Positions 43,545 to 54,870 of a stretch of DNA of 64,000 bases are shown piece after piece. Within the stretch, counting starts at the first letter, position 1, and every line of letters starts with the position of its first letter. A model generated the notes under the pieces. It had not been told where the DNA came from, did no database searches, and saw nothing but the letters and a program-made list of their open reading frames with translations. The stretch is from Cunninghamia lanceolata (taxonomy: Eukaryota > Streptophyta > Pinopsida > Cupressales > Cupressaceae), in contig BSBN01001017.1 in NCBI GenBank assembly GCA_027924645.1, positions 3,684,501 to 3,748,500 on the forward strand. The letters are read 5' to 3'. The position numbers and the translations under genes are program-made.

Positions 43545-44520
43545 TCAATGGCTTCGAATGTATAGTTGGCAAGGTTGACTATTCTCCTTGGGAAAAAGTA
43601 GTTGCATACTTTTATTCTTCAAATTGTACAAGCAATCTTCAATTGAGTGACCTATCACCTGGGAAATCTCGCAAAACATCTTTTTAGGGCTATTAGCGTT
43701 AGTATGGCCTTCTATCTTGCACTTCATACACCATAAGTCCCTCAACCCTTTGTTGGCCAAGCCTTTGAGTTCATCATTCACAGCATGTCTCCTCTCAAAG
43801 CTTGAACCATTCTTGGTTCACTATTGTTTCTTACATCCAAGTCATCATCCTCTGTGTTCCTTCTTCGAGAACGGGATGACGTTTTGGTTTTGCTTTTAAT
43901 GTCCACTGCTCTATTGTACACTTTTGTGTACGATGAAGGAGGTACTTTTTTCATCTTCTTTTGCAATGAAGGTTTCAGTAACCCATCAATGAGTTCCTTC
44001 TCAAATCTGCTCAATAATTCTTTGAGCCTCTTGTTATAGGCTCGTACATTTTTGTGCTTACCCTATCGGGTATTATAAATCTCGGCAACAATGTCATTGT
44101 CATCCCTCAATAGTTTGAACTCTTCTGTAAATGCCTTCTTTTGTCTATCCCACATGGCATTCTCGATATCAAGAATGTCGGTATACCAATTGATCACCAC
44201 TCCTCACAATGTGGCTAGGAAACATCTCAACCAATGTCAATCCATTTGTAGTCCATATGGTAATACACATTCTATAGTGCCTTACAAGGTCTTCAAATCT
44301 CTCTGCTGATCTTCAACAACTTATGCTTTTCGACATTTAGACTTGCTAGAGGAGTCACCATTGCTCGATGTGACTGTAGCGTTTGGAACCTTATCCTTAG
44401 GAAGTTCTATTTGAGATGTTCCTGCTCCTTGACCACTTCTAGACCCTCAACCCTACCAAAGCCTTCAATGATCTAGACACTACTAGTACCTTCTTTCAAG
44501 TTCTCTTCTTCCCACTCCAA
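43545..44520 (-). pseudogene. Ty3/gypsy gag, degenerate
   Basis: The minus strand, in pieces, reads WDRQKKAFTEEFKLLRDD and HKNVRAYNKRLKELL, then SRFEKELIDGLLKPSLQKKM, KKVPPSSYTKVYNRAVDIKS and a decayed zinc knuckle (WCMKCKIEGHTNANSPKKMF followed by C). This is the capsid and nucleocapsid of a gypsy gag of a different lineage from the chromovirus. At least five frame breaks or stops. The upstream leader lies at 44320-44570, where a solo LTR is inserted. Confidence 0.75.
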
Positions 44521-44577
44521 CATTTTGTCCTAGTGTCTAAGGCTCAAGTTCCTCAATCAGCAAACCTTTGATGTCTT

Positions 44578-46538
44578 TGTTGGAAATGTTGTCATTGATG
44601 TCAAAGGTGCATACACATGTTGTCATTGATGTCAAGAAGGTGCATGAACAAAGATTATTGTCATTAATGTCAAAGACCAAGATTGTTGATGAGATTGAAC
44701 AAAGATTGTTGGTATTCAAAGGTATTGAAGTATCCATTGAAGCATGTTAGTAATAAAGAGGTGTTGTCATTGATGTCAAAGAAAAAAAGTCATTGATGCC
44801 AAATGTGCAAGAAGGAAATCATTTATTGGTCGAAGACTATAAGTTGGTTATCACTCCGTTTTGGCCGTAACCGTCAAGATCAATGTTCCCATTGTATTCG
44901 ACTATCATCATGTTGAAGAGATTGATTGTATTGTTTAAATTAAAGATTTAAACAATTACTATAGTAGTGGCCGACTCTACTTGGACGATGGAGATTAGAA
45001 GATGAAGATAATAAACAAATGTTATTTTAATGAAGGCCGACTATGGAGGAGATTTCTAAATGATATGAATGGAATATATGCTGGCCAACCTGAGTGAAAG
45101 GAAACTAAAATGGCAGTGCTGAGATTTGAATTTGATATGGCCGACTTGTTTATGATAAACAACGACTCATATGGTATAAGGAGAGATATATTATAAGGCA
45201 GCGATTTGTTGATATAAGGCAAATTAAATGAAGGCATCGTTCCCATATAAGACAAAAATGTCTTAAGTTTTGAAGGAAGTGATTATAATAAAAGGAGAGG
45301 TGCAATTTGTATGGATTGGAGTTTAAGAATTGAAAAATAATATTAATAGAGGCCGACCTCTATATGTGTGCCAGAAATCAAAGTTCAAAATTAAAACAAG
45401 AGCCTTGGTAAGGCCGACCTCCTCCTACATGCAGCACCATATATATTAATGAAAAAGTTTCATATCATATATACTTGAAAGAGGTCCGATCAAGATATAA
45501 TAAGTGGTGTGATATATATAATGAAAAGAGATGTGATTAAGATATAAGAGACGATGCGATTTCATAGTATGAGGTGCGATTTGTTTTTGAGGAAATGAGA
45601 AAGATACTTTGTTAACTAAGGCAGCAATTGGTTGTGAAGAAGTGTGAATAAATTAAGAGTTATCTTTGAAAAGAGATACATCTATTCATAGAGGACGCCT
45701 CATTTGAGATGTTATGTAATGTGGAAGATTGTGTGGATAGAAAGCAAGCAATAAATGATTTATTTTCTGAGTTAAAGAGCAGATCTAGAAGAGATAAAGG
45801 GGCAGAAATGAAGAGTATTTCAGATCTATTTTAAAAGGAGATGCTGCCCATGTATGAAGGATAAATGCAAATATATATGTAACGAATATATGTGAAGAGT
45901 AAAAGCAAATTGTTAAGGAAGTTAGAGCAGATCTTGAGGCAGAAATTTATGTGAAGTTAATGCCATAATTATGATCAGTTTTGTGTAAATAAGTTGTGCA
46001 TGATTTGGATCAAATTTGTGAGGGAAAAAAGTGTGTGATCAGATTTGTGAGGGAAGAAAGTATATGTGTGTGAACCTGATTTGAAAAGGAAAGACTTACA
46101 TCATATAGAATCAGAAGCAGTGATCAGATTGTGAGTAAAGGAAAACAATATCATACATTGAAGAATTCGTAGGTTGGTGTCTAGAGATTGGTATCTCTTA
46201 CTGAGTTGGTGCTTAGTTGTGAGGGTTGGTGCCTACAAATTCTACAAGCAGGGATTGGTGTCTCTAGTGGATTGGTGCTCATAAAATAAGAATTGTAAGA
46301 GAAGTAGGTTGGTGCCAACAAAAAAAGATCAATATATATATATATATAAGAGCAATATTTTGCCGTGGTTTTCTCCCACAAGGGTTTCCATGTAAATCGT
46401 GTGTTCTCTTTGTGTTCTTAATAGTTAAATCTTGCATATGTGTAGTTGTTGTGATTGATTAAGTTTGGAAAAGTAAAAGTTTGTATTATAGAGATTCACC
46501 CCCCCCTCCCCCCTCTCAGTATAACTGTGTGTTCATCA
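44578..46538 (+). mobile_element. Solo LTR, family F (copia type), 1.96 kb
   Basis: TGTTGGAAATGTTGTCATTGATGTCAA start, common in plant copia LTRs, and an end with ATTCACCCCCCC and CTCTCAGTATAAC before TCATCA. The TSD is GTCTT (44573-44577) and GTCTC (46539-46543). The same family recurs at 47776-49603. It contains several 'gaggtgcgattt' and 'gccgacctc' segments, a (TA)n at about 46330 and 'ggttggtgcc' repeats (46170-46320). No gene is seen. Confidence 0.85.
44932..44954. repeat. 23-bp palindrome shared by LTR families (copy 4)
   Basis: TGTTTAAAT, centre TAAAG, ATTTAAACA, here about 350 bp from the 5' end of the family F LTR, which is otherwise unrelated to family A. Confidence 0.75.
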
Positions 46539-46543
46539 GTCTC

Positions 46544-47770
46544 AAAGATTACTTTTGTACCCTACCCACTCCTTGTCTACGAAAAAGTCCTCAAACTTCG
46601 TTTCACAACAAAGACTTCCTTAGTCCAGAGGAGGCTCAATTGACTTTAGAAATTCAATTGTTTCTCTCTACCACCAAACTTGATCTACAAGATCAATGCA
46701 CCCTTTTTCAAGAAGAGGGAGTTGCAAGCAAACCTCAACCCACTATTCCTCCATATGTTCTTGCACCAAAACTGCATAGAGACCTTTGAAACCAGAGAGA
46801 ACAAGAAGAGCACCTGTCAAGGAAAATTGGAGAGAGAAATGCAATGTTTTAGTGGGGAAACCTTGAAGAACCTTGTTTTAGTGCTCCAACCTACTCCTAA
46901 ATACTCTCCAATGGCATCCTCCTCTTGACAATGCACTTTGACAATGTGAGAGTAAAAGGGAAGAGGTACTTTATAAGTCTTGAGGTGTGCTTTTCTATTT
47001 TTGAATCCACTTTTCCCTCTTCTCTCTGCTAGGGTGTCCCTTTTTGTCTCCCAACCTCATGTCTTCATGACCTTAAGTTGATTTTTTACCTCAAACCCTT
47101 TTTTAACACAACTAGGGGATGGTCACTTTTCCTTTTGTTTTTAAGTTGAAAACTTGACAACTTAAGTTTCTAGGGGCATGCTAGAGACATGGGATGCACT
47201 TTTCTCCTATTTGTAAATTTTGACATGGAGACCTCCTTGGGTGCACCTAGACAATGAAAGATATTTTTCCTTCTAATTTGCAAGTGACATTTTGACACAA
47301 GGATCTTCTAGTGCATGCTTGAAAGCATGAGAGCACTTTTTGGTCTATTTTCACTTTGACATTTTGACCCTTCAGTGATTTTGGGCACCATATTTCACTT
47401 GAGTGCACTTTTGTCATGTTTTTGCATTCTCACTTTAACACTTACATGCCTAGGCATGAGTCCAACAGGTGCAATGTCACTTTTGCTTCTAATTTTCAAT
47501 TGCCAATTGACATTGAAGTGATCTTGAACGCACCTAGCAACTTAAGTGTCAAAAAGTCACCTTTTCATTCTATTTCTTCATTGACATTTGCCTTTAAGTG
47601 AAAAAGTGCCTTTTGTGTCACATAAGTGATCTAGTTTGTTGTTGACATTGAAAAGTACAAGCACTTTATCAATTAAGTGATTTTGACTCAAAACATGACA
47701 TTAGACCTCGTAAGGGCACGCCTAGACACTTGGATGTCAATTTTGAATCATTTTGACTTCCCAATATGAC
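46544..47770 (-). mobile_element. LTR G, main part, probably minus orientation
   Basis: Non-coding sequence with repeated 'cacttttt', 'gacattttgac' and 'gcacctagaca' segments at 47000-47760 and, reading minus, a TATA-like CTTATAAAGTACC near 46970 followed by R-U5-like DNA. This matches the layout of the LTR at 58723-60819 (repeats, then TATA). The repeats look like CpG-decayed versions of the GCGCCTAG motifs there. It probably served as 5' LTR of the gag at 43545-44520 and is interrupted at 47775 by a solo LTR. Orientation is not certain. Confidence 0.5.
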
Positions 47771-47775
47771 ATTAT

Positions 47776-49603
47776 TGTTGGAAATGTTGTCATTGATGTC
47801 AAGTGCATAGACAAGATTGAACGCCATTGATGTCAAGAAGGTGCAAATGTTGTCATCATAATTCAGTGAAATGCCTACGGCGAGTTGGATCAATTGAGCA
47901 GAAGTTGATAGATCTTAATGTTTAAATTAAAGATTTAAACATTGTTTTGATAATATATCCGTTGTAGGGAGAAGTTGTTAAGACCATTGAAGAATATTAT
48001 TACTCTATGCAATTAAATCCACATCATTCAAGATAGCCGACTATCCTTGGGTGGTGGAGATTGAGTACAATTTAAATCAAAGATTTAAATTGTCATGATT
48101 AAAAGAATGAGATTAAGGTTAAGGAAAAGCAATGATTATATATAGCATTGATATATAAGAAAAGAATTATATGAGGGCAGTGAATCTTATGAAGAAAGAA
48201 ATTAATATATAAAAAAGGGCAGTAACTGAAAGATGCAGACTCATCATATCTGGCGGCCAAGACAAAGAAGCTTAATTGCTATGTAAAGTGGTAAGTGCTT
48301 AAGTATTAAGAATAATAAAAGAAAAATGGGCCGACTCCTTTGGTAGCGCTCCATACAAGACAAATTTGTCTTATGCATATGTGAGGAGGTGAGGTGATTT
48401 GTTTAAGAAATGAAGAGCTCCGATTTATGAATCAAATGTGGTGCGATTTAAATTTCAAGAGGTGGCCAACCACCTTTCTACATGGAGCAGTTAATATAAG
48501 ACAACGATTCTCATATAAGACAAAGACTCTATTATTAATCATAAAAGATGTGATGCGGTTAATATAAAAGATAAATGGTGTGGAGCGATCAAAGAAAAAT
48601 ATAGCAACCAGCATAAAAAGACAAAAGTTTGTTAAGAGGAGCAATCAAAAAGGAGGTACTATTTATTATGGAAGGCAGCAATCTATTTTATGAAGATAAA
48701 TATTATTTTTGAAGTGTTGTGATTAAAGTGAAGAGATGCTCCTTTTGGAAATAAACACATCCATTCATAATGGATGCCTCCATTTGGAATGATATAAAAT
48801 GTGGAAGGAGTGCTTAGAAAACAAGAAATTAACGAATAATATCCAATGAAAAAAGTAAATCTAGAAGAAATAAAAGGCAGAAAAATGAAGAGTAAATCTG
48901 ATTTATTTTGAAAGGAAATATGAGTGAATGAAATAAGATGATATGAGCAGATTTGAAGGAATACATTGATATATTTTTATGAATATATTTTTATGATCAG
49001 ATTTGAAGGAAAACATTGATGTGTTTAGTGATCAGATTTGAAGGAAAGCTTTTGCCATATATATGATCAGTTAGTGAAAGAAGAATAGTGATCAGATTTG
49101 GGAAGGAAGGTTGTTATTTGAGTGTGAATCAGATTCGAGTGTGGATCAGATTCGAGTGTAAAGAAAGACATACATCATACAGAATCAGAAGTAGTGATTA
49201 GATTGTGAGTAAAGGAGAACAATATTATCCATTGAAGAATTCGTAGGTTGGTGCCTAGAGATTGATGTCTCTTACTGAGTTGGTGATCAGTTGTAAAGGT
49301 TGGTGCGTATAGATTCTACAAGCAAGGGATTGGTATCTCCAATGGGTTGGTGCTCACATAAGAAGAATTGTAAAAGAAGTAGGTTGGTGCCTACAGAAGA
49401 AGAATCAATATATATACAAGCAATATTTTGTCGTGGTTTTCTCCCGCAAGGGTTTCCACATAAATTGTGTGTTCTCTTTGTGTTCTTAATTGCTAGATCT
49501 TGCATATGTGTAGTTGTTGTGATTGATTAAGTTTGGAAAAGTAAAAGTTTGTATTATACTAATTCACCGCTCCCCCCCTCTCAATATAACCGTGTGCTCA
49601 TCA
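47776..49603 (+). mobile_element. Solo LTR, family F, second copy (1.83 kb)
   Basis: TGTTGGAAATG to GTGCTCATCA with perfect TSD ATTAT (47771-47775 and 49604-49608). Clearly the same family as 44578-46538, especially over the last 500 bp ('ggttggtgcc' repeats, 'cgtggttttctccc', 'gtttgtattata' and the C-rich end). Confidence 0.92.
47919..47941. repeat. 23-bp palindrome shared by LTR families (copy 5)
   Basis: TGTTTAAAT, centre TAAAG, ATTTAAACA in the second family F LTR. A weaker relative (tttaaatcaaagatttaaat) follows about 150 bp later, at 48071. Confidence 0.75.
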
Positions 49604-49608
49604 ATTAT

Positions 49609-49899
49609 ATTCTTTGGCACACTCCAAATCACTTGTGTACCTTTTCCCGGCTTGAAATTTTCCTTCAAGTACCTTTTCCTTGGTCAAGACGTGTCTTGGA
49701 AACCCTAATGACCACTTCACTGCCTTTCCTTGTATCCAAATCTGTTGTATTGACTTAGATTTGACTTATAAACAAGAAACGACTGAATTATGGCTTGTAA
49801 CTTGACACAATATGGAAATTTTCGTATGGGTACAACAATTGGCTCTATCTGGGGACCACAGCATATACTTGGTTTATTAGTAGATCGGTGTCTTATTAG
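49609..49899. mobile_element. LTR G edge and adjoining sequence
   Basis: Continues LTR G after the solo LTR. At 49840 the plus strand reads tggctctatctgggga, which resembles the TGGCGCCG...GGGGA primer site of some gypsy elements after CpG decay and is preceded by 'acaaca'. If real, it would imply a plus-oriented LTR ending at 49837, against the orientation preferred above. Unresolved. Confidence 0.35.
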
Positions 49900-50066
49900 T
49901 TGGGTATAGAGTCAACCTATTCCTAAATCACTTAAAAGTCAAATATCCTAAATCACCTAAACGACAACAAAACGAACATAACATCACATTACAAATATAA
50001 AAACACAACACTACATAACAAGCATGTCGCAAATAAGGAAACACATGACATGACTACGTACAAGGG

Positions 50067-51240
50067 TAAAATCGTCTTCAAACCCTAAGGAAAGAAGTGT
50101 TTCAGGTATTGTCCACTATAGAGCAATGGTAGATGTGCACCATCCAAATGGGATAGATAATACATGTTGTCTCTGCACAAATGCTTGATCTTGAAAGGCC
50201 CAAGCCATATAGAATCAACTTTGCCATGCATCCCTTTCAACTCATGTCACTTGTCCCAAAGCATAACAAGATCCCCACTACTAAAATATCTTTAATGAAC
50301 CTTTCTATCAAAAATCTTTTTTACCCTTTCATGATGTCCTATGATCTTATCTACAACCTCTACTCTGGCCTCTTCAAGCTTTGTGAGGTACATGATTATC
50401 TTCTCAATCAGATCCTTGAATTCACTATCCTCCACTCTCAATGCCAACTGTAAAGCTGAAAGCTCAAGGGTGACAGGCAACACTGCTTTGTACCATACAT
50501 GATTATAAACAGCTTACCAATTGGCCTCTTAGAAGTGATTTGATCTACCCACAAGACATACAACTTCTTTTGCCAACTCCGTTGATTGTTGTCGACCAAT
50601 TTTTGAATGATAGAAACAATATTCTTATTGAAAGTGTCACCATGTCCACTACCTAAAATCGTCTTCAAACCCTAAGGAAAGAAGTGTTTCAGGTATTGTC
50701 CACTATAGAGCAATGGTAGATGTGCACCATCCAAATGGGATAGATAATACATGTTGTCTCTGCACAAATGCTTGATCTTGAAAGGCCCAAGCCATATAGA
50801 ATCAACTTTGCCATGCATCCCTTTCAACTCATGTCACTTGTCCCAAAGCATAACAAGATCCCCACTACTAAAATATCTTTAATGAACCTTTCTATCAAAA
50901 ATCTTTTTTACCCTTTCATGATGTCCTATGATCTTATCTACAACCTCTACTCTGGCCTCTTCAAGCTTTGTGAGGTACATGATTATCTTCTCAATCAGAT
51001 CCTTGAATTCACTATCCTCCACTCTCAATGCCAACTGTAAAGCTGAAAGCTCAAGGGTGACAGGCAACACTGCTTTGTACCATACATGATTATAAACAGC
51101 TTACCAATTGGCCTCTTAGAAGTGATTTGATCTACCCACAAGACATACAACTTCTTTTGCCAACTCCGTTGATTGTTGTCGACCAATTTTTGAATGATAG
51201 AAACAATATTCTTATTGAAAGTGTCACCATGTCCACTACC
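50067..51240. repeat. 587-bp direct tandem duplication
   Basis: 50067-50653 and 50654-51240 look identical throughout, including the open frames inside. The sequence on the left (caaggg) and on the right (ttgtgg) differs from the junction. It covers the C-terminal third of the integrase. Confidence 0.95.
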
Positions 51241-51900
51241 TTGTGGATAGTGATCAGAAGAATGAGATAAGTTTATCCCATACACATAGCAAAACTCCAA
51301 CATCTACTCTAAAGAAAAACTTGATGCGTTATCGATCACTATCTTGTGTGGCACTCTAAAGCATGAGAGAATATTCTCTTTTAGGAAATCACAAACCACC
51401 TCTAAATTTGCTCACTTGATTGGAATGGCCTCGACCCACTTTATGAAATAGTCTATGGTAGTGAGAACATAAACATCTCCCTTAATGGGTAAGTTCAAGT
51501 TAAAAGGGCTTCTATAATGACCAACTTAAGAGGAATAGCCGCCAACTTGAACTTACCAACAAACTACTAAAATGCTTGACATCATTGCATCCACTCGTAA
51601 GCATCATGAAACATGATGGGCCCATAATATTGTACTCTCAAGATCTTGAAATTTGTCGCCCTTGAAGAGAAATGCCTACCACAAGCCTTATCATGAAAAC
51701 CTTCTAGCAACTTGGGCCTCTACTATTTACGTACGGACCTCAAGAAAGTGCCATCAATACCTCTCTTATAGAGTACATCTTTCCAAATAATGAACTTGAG
51801 TTATTTCAATCCCAAAGTCCTCTTTTGTTGTTTATCCATATGACTCACACAATCTCCATATGTCAAATAATTGGTTGTCTGTGTACCATTCACCCATTGA
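51025..51900 (-). pseudogene. Gypsy (Tat-like) integrase
   Basis: Minus strand: DYFIKWVEAIPI for the first part of the catalytic core, then VIDNASSF with the second aspartate, LEFCYVYGINLSHSSDHYPQ and GSGHGDTFNKNIVSIIQKLV. The C-terminal part (ALRVEDSEFKDLIEKIIMYL, then RVKKIFDRKVH) is present twice, because the tandem duplication repeats it at 50292-50483 and 50879-51070. In-frame stops interrupt the core. It follows the RNase H in normal gypsy order. Confidence 0.75.
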
Positions 51901-51951
51901 TCCAACAAGTAGTACTAATGGTTGTTCATATTCTCTTGTATCCACACTCTT

Positions 51952-54345
51952 TCATTTTCTTCTATCTCCAACTTTTACCATGAGTTGACATAACCCTCTT
52001 CTATGAATCAATTCGGTTGGCTTGATTTCAAGATCATAATCTTGAACCTTCAGGATCCAATTACCTCTCTTTGAACCCATCTCTTGTTGTGTTAGAATTG
52101 TCTTCACCGACCAATCAAGCACAAACATTGTTGTATGAGAGTTCAAGATGTAAAATCTGAAATTTTTTACCACTCACTACAGCATATGCATGATTCTCCA
52201 GTTGTGAATATTTCATCTCATGATCTTTGACACTACCACTCATGAATGCAACTGGAGATTCTGCATTCTCCTCATTTTTTTGGGTAAGGATTGTCAACAT
52301 GGTATGCTTTGAAGCATAACACTATAAGATGAAATTCTTATGAAAATCCAAGCGTACAAGCACGAGAGCTCTACCAATGGCTTCTTTAATCTTTATGGAA
52401 GCTCTCTTACCCTCCTCAATCCATTTGAAAGATGTTTTCTTCGTCATGGCTGATATGTCCTTTGTTAGCTCTGAAAAATCAGGCACAAACCTCCTTAATA
52501 AGTTGATTTTACCAAAGGAGTATACACCAGTCTTGCTTGTAGGCAAAGAGAGATTGCAAATTGCATTAAACCCATTAAGAGCAACCTTTGTACCTTATTT
52601 TGAAACAATATGCCCCAACAACTTACCTTCTATGACAACAAAATTAGACTTAAGATTTAAAGAGATACCATGAAGTCTACATCTTTCGAACACCATTATC
52701 AAGTGCTGAAAATGATCATCCCACTTCTTTGAAAATACTGTCAAATCATCCAAGTACACAATAATAACCTTTGTCCTTCAAGTCACCAAAAGCCTAACCC
52801 ATTGCCCTCTGAAAAGTTGTTCCTACATTGATAAGACCAAAAGGCATATGCTCATATGCAAAAGTAACCCATGAAGTAGTGACTATTGTTTTAAACTAAT
52901 CTTCTATTGCAATTGCAATCTAATTATACCCTGAGTATCCATCAAGCAAAGACAAGATTTCTAACCCTATTACTATCTGCAAAGTATGATCCATGATAAG
53001 AAGAGGATAATTATCTATGCTCCCCGAGGATGCATCCCTTGCCCAGAATGACCCCGTCCCCCATAGGGAATGTTTCAGGGACATGGGGACGGGTAGGAAA
53101 CATCCCCTCCCGTCCCCTTATTTTGAAAAAATAGGAAACGTCCCCGAGACGGCAATTTTTTCTAGGGGACACTGGGGTACATCAAGGGACGGCTAGGCAT
53201 GTTTTTAGTCATTTGAAAAACAAAACACACACATTTGGAAAAAAAAAATGAGGGGGGATAGGGGGCTGACAAGGTTTGTGTTGCCCCCAAACCCCTACGA
53301 GTGGTGTTGCCCCTCAACCTTGCTTACAACTTCATACAGTCGATGAAGAGGAATAGGCTTACCTCTTGAAATTGGAGAAGTTGGTGGTTGTGCATGGTGC
53401 CTTGGAGTGGCATATTTTCTATGTTTTTGCCATTTTGTAGTTGAAACTTGCAGCCTTTGGCCATTTTGTTGTGATTTTTATACAATATAAATATGGACAT
53501 TGACAATGAAAGTAATTGAATTTTGTTAATTCATTTATCAACTCTCATGTGAAATCTCAATTCAACTCTAATGTTATGTATTAAGGTTCTATAATGTATA
53601 TGATGAATGCCTTGTCAATGTTATCATATGAATATTTGGAATTTCCTATATTTAAAATATTCCCAATTTTTTTAATAGACATCCCCTACCATCCCCTAAA
53701 AAAAGACCTACCAAAAAAATCGTCTCGGAAACGCGTCCCCTCGTCCCTTGCCATCCCCGTCTCGAAAATTTGGGTAAGGGCAAATAATTATCCTTCAATG
53801 AGGCTTGATTCAAATTTCATAAATCTACACATATCCTGACCTCTCCATTCTTCTTGTGCACTGGAAAAATATTAGACACCCACATAATGGAGTGTATTGG
53901 AAAAATTATTCTTACATCCAACATTTTTTTAATTTCCATGTAGATGGTTCCCATTAAGCATAAGATTATAGTGTCATTACTTCTACCTAATAGGTTTGAC
54001 TTCAGTTTTGAGAGCAATCGTAGAACAATTCCTTGGGCGTGAAGACTTTCAGATCTTCGCATGACCATGCGAACACATCTTTATACTCTTAGAAAAGTGC
54101 TTCAAATTTGCTTCTTCTTCAGTCAAATACTTTCCAAAATTCACTATTCTAGGTTCATCTACCATCGCAATATCAATTTGTTCATATTTTGCAAATGTCC
54201 TTAACTGTGAGTTAATTTTATGCTTGACATACCTGTCATATCTATCAAAGATATTTCCAAAGAATAGTAAGCCCTTCGGAATCTTGTTTGCTTTCAATTG
54301 AATAATACTAGACTCAGCATTCCTTCCTTTTAGAATTTGTGCCAA
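51952..54345 (-). pseudogene. Gypsy (Tat-like) reverse transcriptase and RNase H
   Basis: From 54345 downward: a linker (KANKIPKGLLFFGNIFDRYD), then FPVHKKNGEVRICVDL, LKDNYPLLIMDHTLQ (restored across the DNA element at 53015-53783), LSLLDGYSGYNQI and the catalytic box YLDDLTVFSK near 52740. The connection follows (SFGKINLLRRFVPDFSELTK), and the gypsy RNase H (AESPVAFMSGSVKDHEMKYS; VKTILTQQEMG; RGLCQLMV). The catalytic YLDD is retained. Several frameshifts and stops. Confidence 0.8.
53015..53783. mobile_element. Non-autonomous DNA transposon with CGTCCCC subterminal repeats (0.77 kb)
   Basis: Flanked by ATAATTAT (53007-53014 and 53784-53791), and possibly 9 bp because the next base is C on both sides. 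Removing it restores the RT reading LKDNYPLLIMDH. Both ends carry many GGGGACG/CGTCCCC motifs (53050-53200 and 53680-53765). The terminal repeats are weak (ctatgctcccc against ttgccctta). No transposase. An 8-9-bp TSD suggests hAT or Mutator-type mobilisation. Confidence 0.75.
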
Positions 54346-54365
54346 TGATTCTCAATAGGTGGAAG

Positions 54366-54862
54366 CATAGTTTGCAAACTCTCCGAGTATTCTCCGAGTC
54401 ACGAGTACTAGCGAGATTTTTTGCTCGAGTACTCACAAGGTTTACTCTCTGAGTTTTTTTGCCGAGTATTTGGAAAAACTCAGCAAGTTTTTCCAAATAC
54501 TTGACTTGTTGTGTCAACAATACGTCAAAATCACGGAAAAACACTCCAAAACCTGTTTTTTTGGCGTTACAAGCATTGTTTTTTGCCTTTTTAAAAAATT
54601 ATGAAAATGGTGTGTGCCATGAAGGTCTATGTGGTTTTGAAGGTCTTCATTTGGGCACTGCCCCTCGACCCCACTGGGGGCGTTGGCCCCAAACCCCCAA
54701 CCAAACTCATTTGGTACATTTTCTAGCTGTATTTTGCATAGAATTTATGTTTTCTTAAAAAATTTAAGTGTTTTTTAAGTTGCCAAGTTTTTGCCGAGTA
54801 CTCTCCGAGTCGGAAATTTTTGGCTTGCTGAGTACTCTCCGAGTCCGAGTTTTTGAACTATG
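54366..54862. mobile_element. Non-autonomous hAT-type element (0.5 kb)
   Basis: Perfect 8-bp TSD GGTGGAAG (54358-54365 and 54863-54870). Terminal inverted repeats CATAGTTTGCAAACTC and CATAGTTCAAAAACTC. Subterminal clusters of CTCCGAGT at both ends (54377-54450; 54795-54850). Removing it rejoins the gypsy linker at EGSSSTH and LAQILKGRNA. No coding capacity; the frames inside are chance. Confidence 0.9.
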
Positions 54863-54870
54863 GGTGGAAG

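Noticed and set aside
49838..49856. Gypsy primer site TGGCTCTATCTGGGGA suggesting LTR G is plus-oriented
   Set aside because: Only partial match, no gag follows on the plus strand, and the TATA and repeat layout favour minus. Kept as an alternative, not as a feature.
50181..50453. Plus-strand 90-codon frame, duplicated at 50768-51040
   Set aside because: Antisense shadow of the integrase C-terminus; the two copies are due to the tandem duplication.
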